A stretch of 64,000 bases of DNA from Shimia litoralis (GTDB lineage: Bacteria; Pseudomonadota; Alphaproteobacteria; Rhodobacterales; Rhodobacteraceae), in contig NZ_SULI01000007.1 in the NCBI RefSeq assembly GCF_005518135.1, positions 62,001-126,000 on the forward strand, written 5' to 3'. Of the stretch, positions 62,970 to 64,000 are shown piece by piece; within the stretch, counting starts at the first letter, position 1; each line of letters opens with the position of its first letter. The notes under the pieces are model-generated. The model searched no databases, was not told the DNA's origin, and was given only the letters and a program-made list of their open reading frames with translations. A program made the translations under genes and the position numbers.

Positions 62970-64000
62970 TTATTCCCCCATCAACCCCGGATTAAGACGC
63001 CCGTGAGAGTCAAATTGTGCACGCAACGATGTGGTAATCGCTGCGATTGGTGTCGGCTCTTTCTGGAACACATCAAGCTGTGCACGCTGTACCTGACTGG
63101 CGCGGACAAGCGTGGCATGCCCGCCAAACTTGGCGACCTGCTGTCGAATAGGCGCGGCACCTGCTGTGTCATCCTGTGTCACCAAGACCCACACAAGACC
63201 GCCCCCCCAATCATAGATCGCCCGATGCGCCAGCCCTGAGGCTTTGAGTGCCGCGGTGATCAGCGGCCCATCGGTTGGTTTGCTAGAAATCCGCCAAACC
63301 GCGCCTGTTTGGTCCGCAAACGGGGTGACATTGCGCACCTCGTCCCAAAGCAACGCACTTTGCGCCCCTTGGACCACATCAAAACCTGCCAACAGCCCTT
63401 GGCGCAAACGATCCATGCGATAGGCAACAGAGGCTTCAAGCCCCTCGAGCCGCACTTGTGTGCGTGACATGCCACCCGTTGCAGCCGCATCAAGATGTGC
63501 AGCTCCTGCAACATCAAACGGTGTGCCCAGAGCAGCGCAAAGTGCGGCAACGCCATCTTGCTCTGTCTTGCCCTCACATACCAAAGTCGCCTCGGTTTCC
63601 GGCATCGCTTGTACCTTAAGAGAAACCTCACTCAGAACCCCGAGCGTGCCCCATGATCCGGCCATGAGCTTGACCAAATCATACCCCGTGACATTTTTCA
63701 TCACGCGCCCGCCATTCTTGAGAACGCGGCCAATACCGTCCACAAACCGGACACCAAGCAAGGAATCTCGACACGCCCCGACCTGAATCCTGCGCGGTCC
63801 GGACACATTTGCGGCCACGATACCCCCAATTGTGGGTGTCCCTTGTGTGCCAAGCAATCCGCGGTGATCCATCGGCTCGAACGCCAACCGCTGTCCTTCA
63901 GACGCCAACGCGGCTTCGATGTCCGCCACGGGCGTACCTGCTCTTGCAACAAGCGTCAGAGCACCCGGTTCATAGAGCGTAATGCCCGACACCTCGGCCA
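62970..64000 (-). CDS. glcE: Glycolate oxidase FAD-binding subunit GlcE (5' end cut by window edge)
   Basis: The frame is open to the right edge; about 343 codons are visible, beginning inside the protein at AEVSGITLYEPGALTLVARAGTPVADIEAAL. The FAD_binding_4 core is seen (HRGLLGTQGTPTIGGIVAANVSGPRRIQVGACRDSLLGVRFVDG, GGRVMKNVTGYDLVKLMAGSWGTLGVL), as in GlcE, shorter than GlcD. It works with GlcD and GlcF. The GTG at 63992 is unlikely to be the real start because GlcE usually begins ~40-60 residues earlier. Confidence 0.92.
   Translation of the reverse strand, partial: AEVSGITLYEPGALTLVARAGTPVADIEAALASEGQRLAFEPMDHRGLLGTQGTPTIGGIVAANVSGPRRIQVGACRDSLLGVRFVDGIGRVLKNGGRVMKNVTGYDLVKLMAGSWGTLGVLSEVSLKVQAMPETEATLVCEGKTEQDGVAALCAALGTPFDVAGAAHLDAAATGGMSRTQVRLEGLEASVAYRMDRLRQGLLAGFDVVQGAQSALLWDEVRNVTPFADQTGAVWRISSKPTDGPLITAALKASGLAHRAIYDWGGGLVWVLVTQDDTAGAAPIRQQVAKFGGHATLVRASQVQRAQLDVFQKEPTPIAAITTSLRAQFDSHGRLNPGLMGE

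Noticed and set aside
1-64000. tRNA, rRNA, CRISPR array, insertion sequence, prophage or toxin-antitoxin genes
   Set aside because: I looked through the intergenic regions for these and saw no supporting signatures; intergenic stretches are short and mostly accounted for by promoters and terminators.

Overview
The window is a chromosomal segment of an alphaproteobacterium, almost certainly a marine-type member of the Rhodobacteraceae (Roseobacter group). The pointers are the gene order infA-maf-RNase E/G-yacG, the compact rpoZ-rsh-DUF2062-pdxJ-acpS-lepB-rnc-era-DUF1491-recO block, a def / deformylase-like / fmt cluster, COQ9 beside rpsU, a methylsuccinyl-CoA dehydrogenase of the ethylmalonyl-CoA pathway, and DUF1636 beside CbtAB. 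No rRNA, tRNA, CRISPR array, insertion sequence or prophage gene was seen. Coding density is high and genes are mostly intact.

Region by region: 1-4.9 kb (minus) is a branched-chain-amino-acid-type ABC transporter (livHMGF, livF cut by the left edge) behind a TetR regulator and an MDR oxidoreductase. 5.2-7.2 kb (plus) is infA-maf-rne/rng-like-yacG. 7.3-11.5 kb is accessory: an orphan 2-aminoethylphosphonate-type binding protein, a two-pore-helix potassium-channel-like protein, DUF2478, an AI-2E family permease and a TauE/SafE permease. 11.6-14.4 kb is mcd, a TetR regulator and a META lipoprotein; a repeated TGCTGCA-type motif lies before both mcd and tetR. 14.4-23.7 kb (minus) is a housekeeping block from rpoZ to recO, followed (in minus-strand terms, preceded) by folK. 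23.8-32.7 kb is mixed housekeeping: a NYN-domain protein, cytochrome c, ispH, a LysE permease, a methyltransferase, rnhA, fmt, a degenerate peptide-deformylase paralogue, def, a PatB-type C-S lyase and a glutathionyl-hydroquinone-reductase-like protein. 32.7-36.8 kb has a receiver-like protein lacking the phospho-acceptor Asp, cobalamin genes cobC/cobD and a lytic transglycosylase.

36.9-45.0 kb is the most distinctive catabolic island: a Tm-1-like UPF0261 protein, an aldehyde dehydrogenase and a tripartite tricarboxylate transporter (TctABC) on the minus strand, divergent from an IclR regulator and a class III aminotransferase, with a perfect inverted repeat between them. Together they look like uptake and oxidation of an unidentified amino compound. 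45.0-48.5 kb is smc. 48.7-50.2 kb is a cobalamin riboswitch driving cbtB-cbtA, with a convergent DUF1636 gene. The rest (50.3-64 kb) holds a GNAT acetyltransferase, a multi-spanning membrane protein, an aminotransferase, a FadR-type regulator with a candidate operator, a quinone oxidoreductase, COQ9, rpsU, a YghU-type glutathione transferase, gabD, a single-domain globin, hsp20 with a candidate heat-shock promoter, a secreted trypsin-like protease and glycolate oxidase glcF/glcE (glcE cut by the right edge).

No wholly new defence or mobile system was found. The strongest leads are the inactive-looking deformylase paralogue, the Tm-1/TctABC/aminotransferase island with its operator, the pseudo-receiver, and the motif shared by the mcd and tetR promoters.
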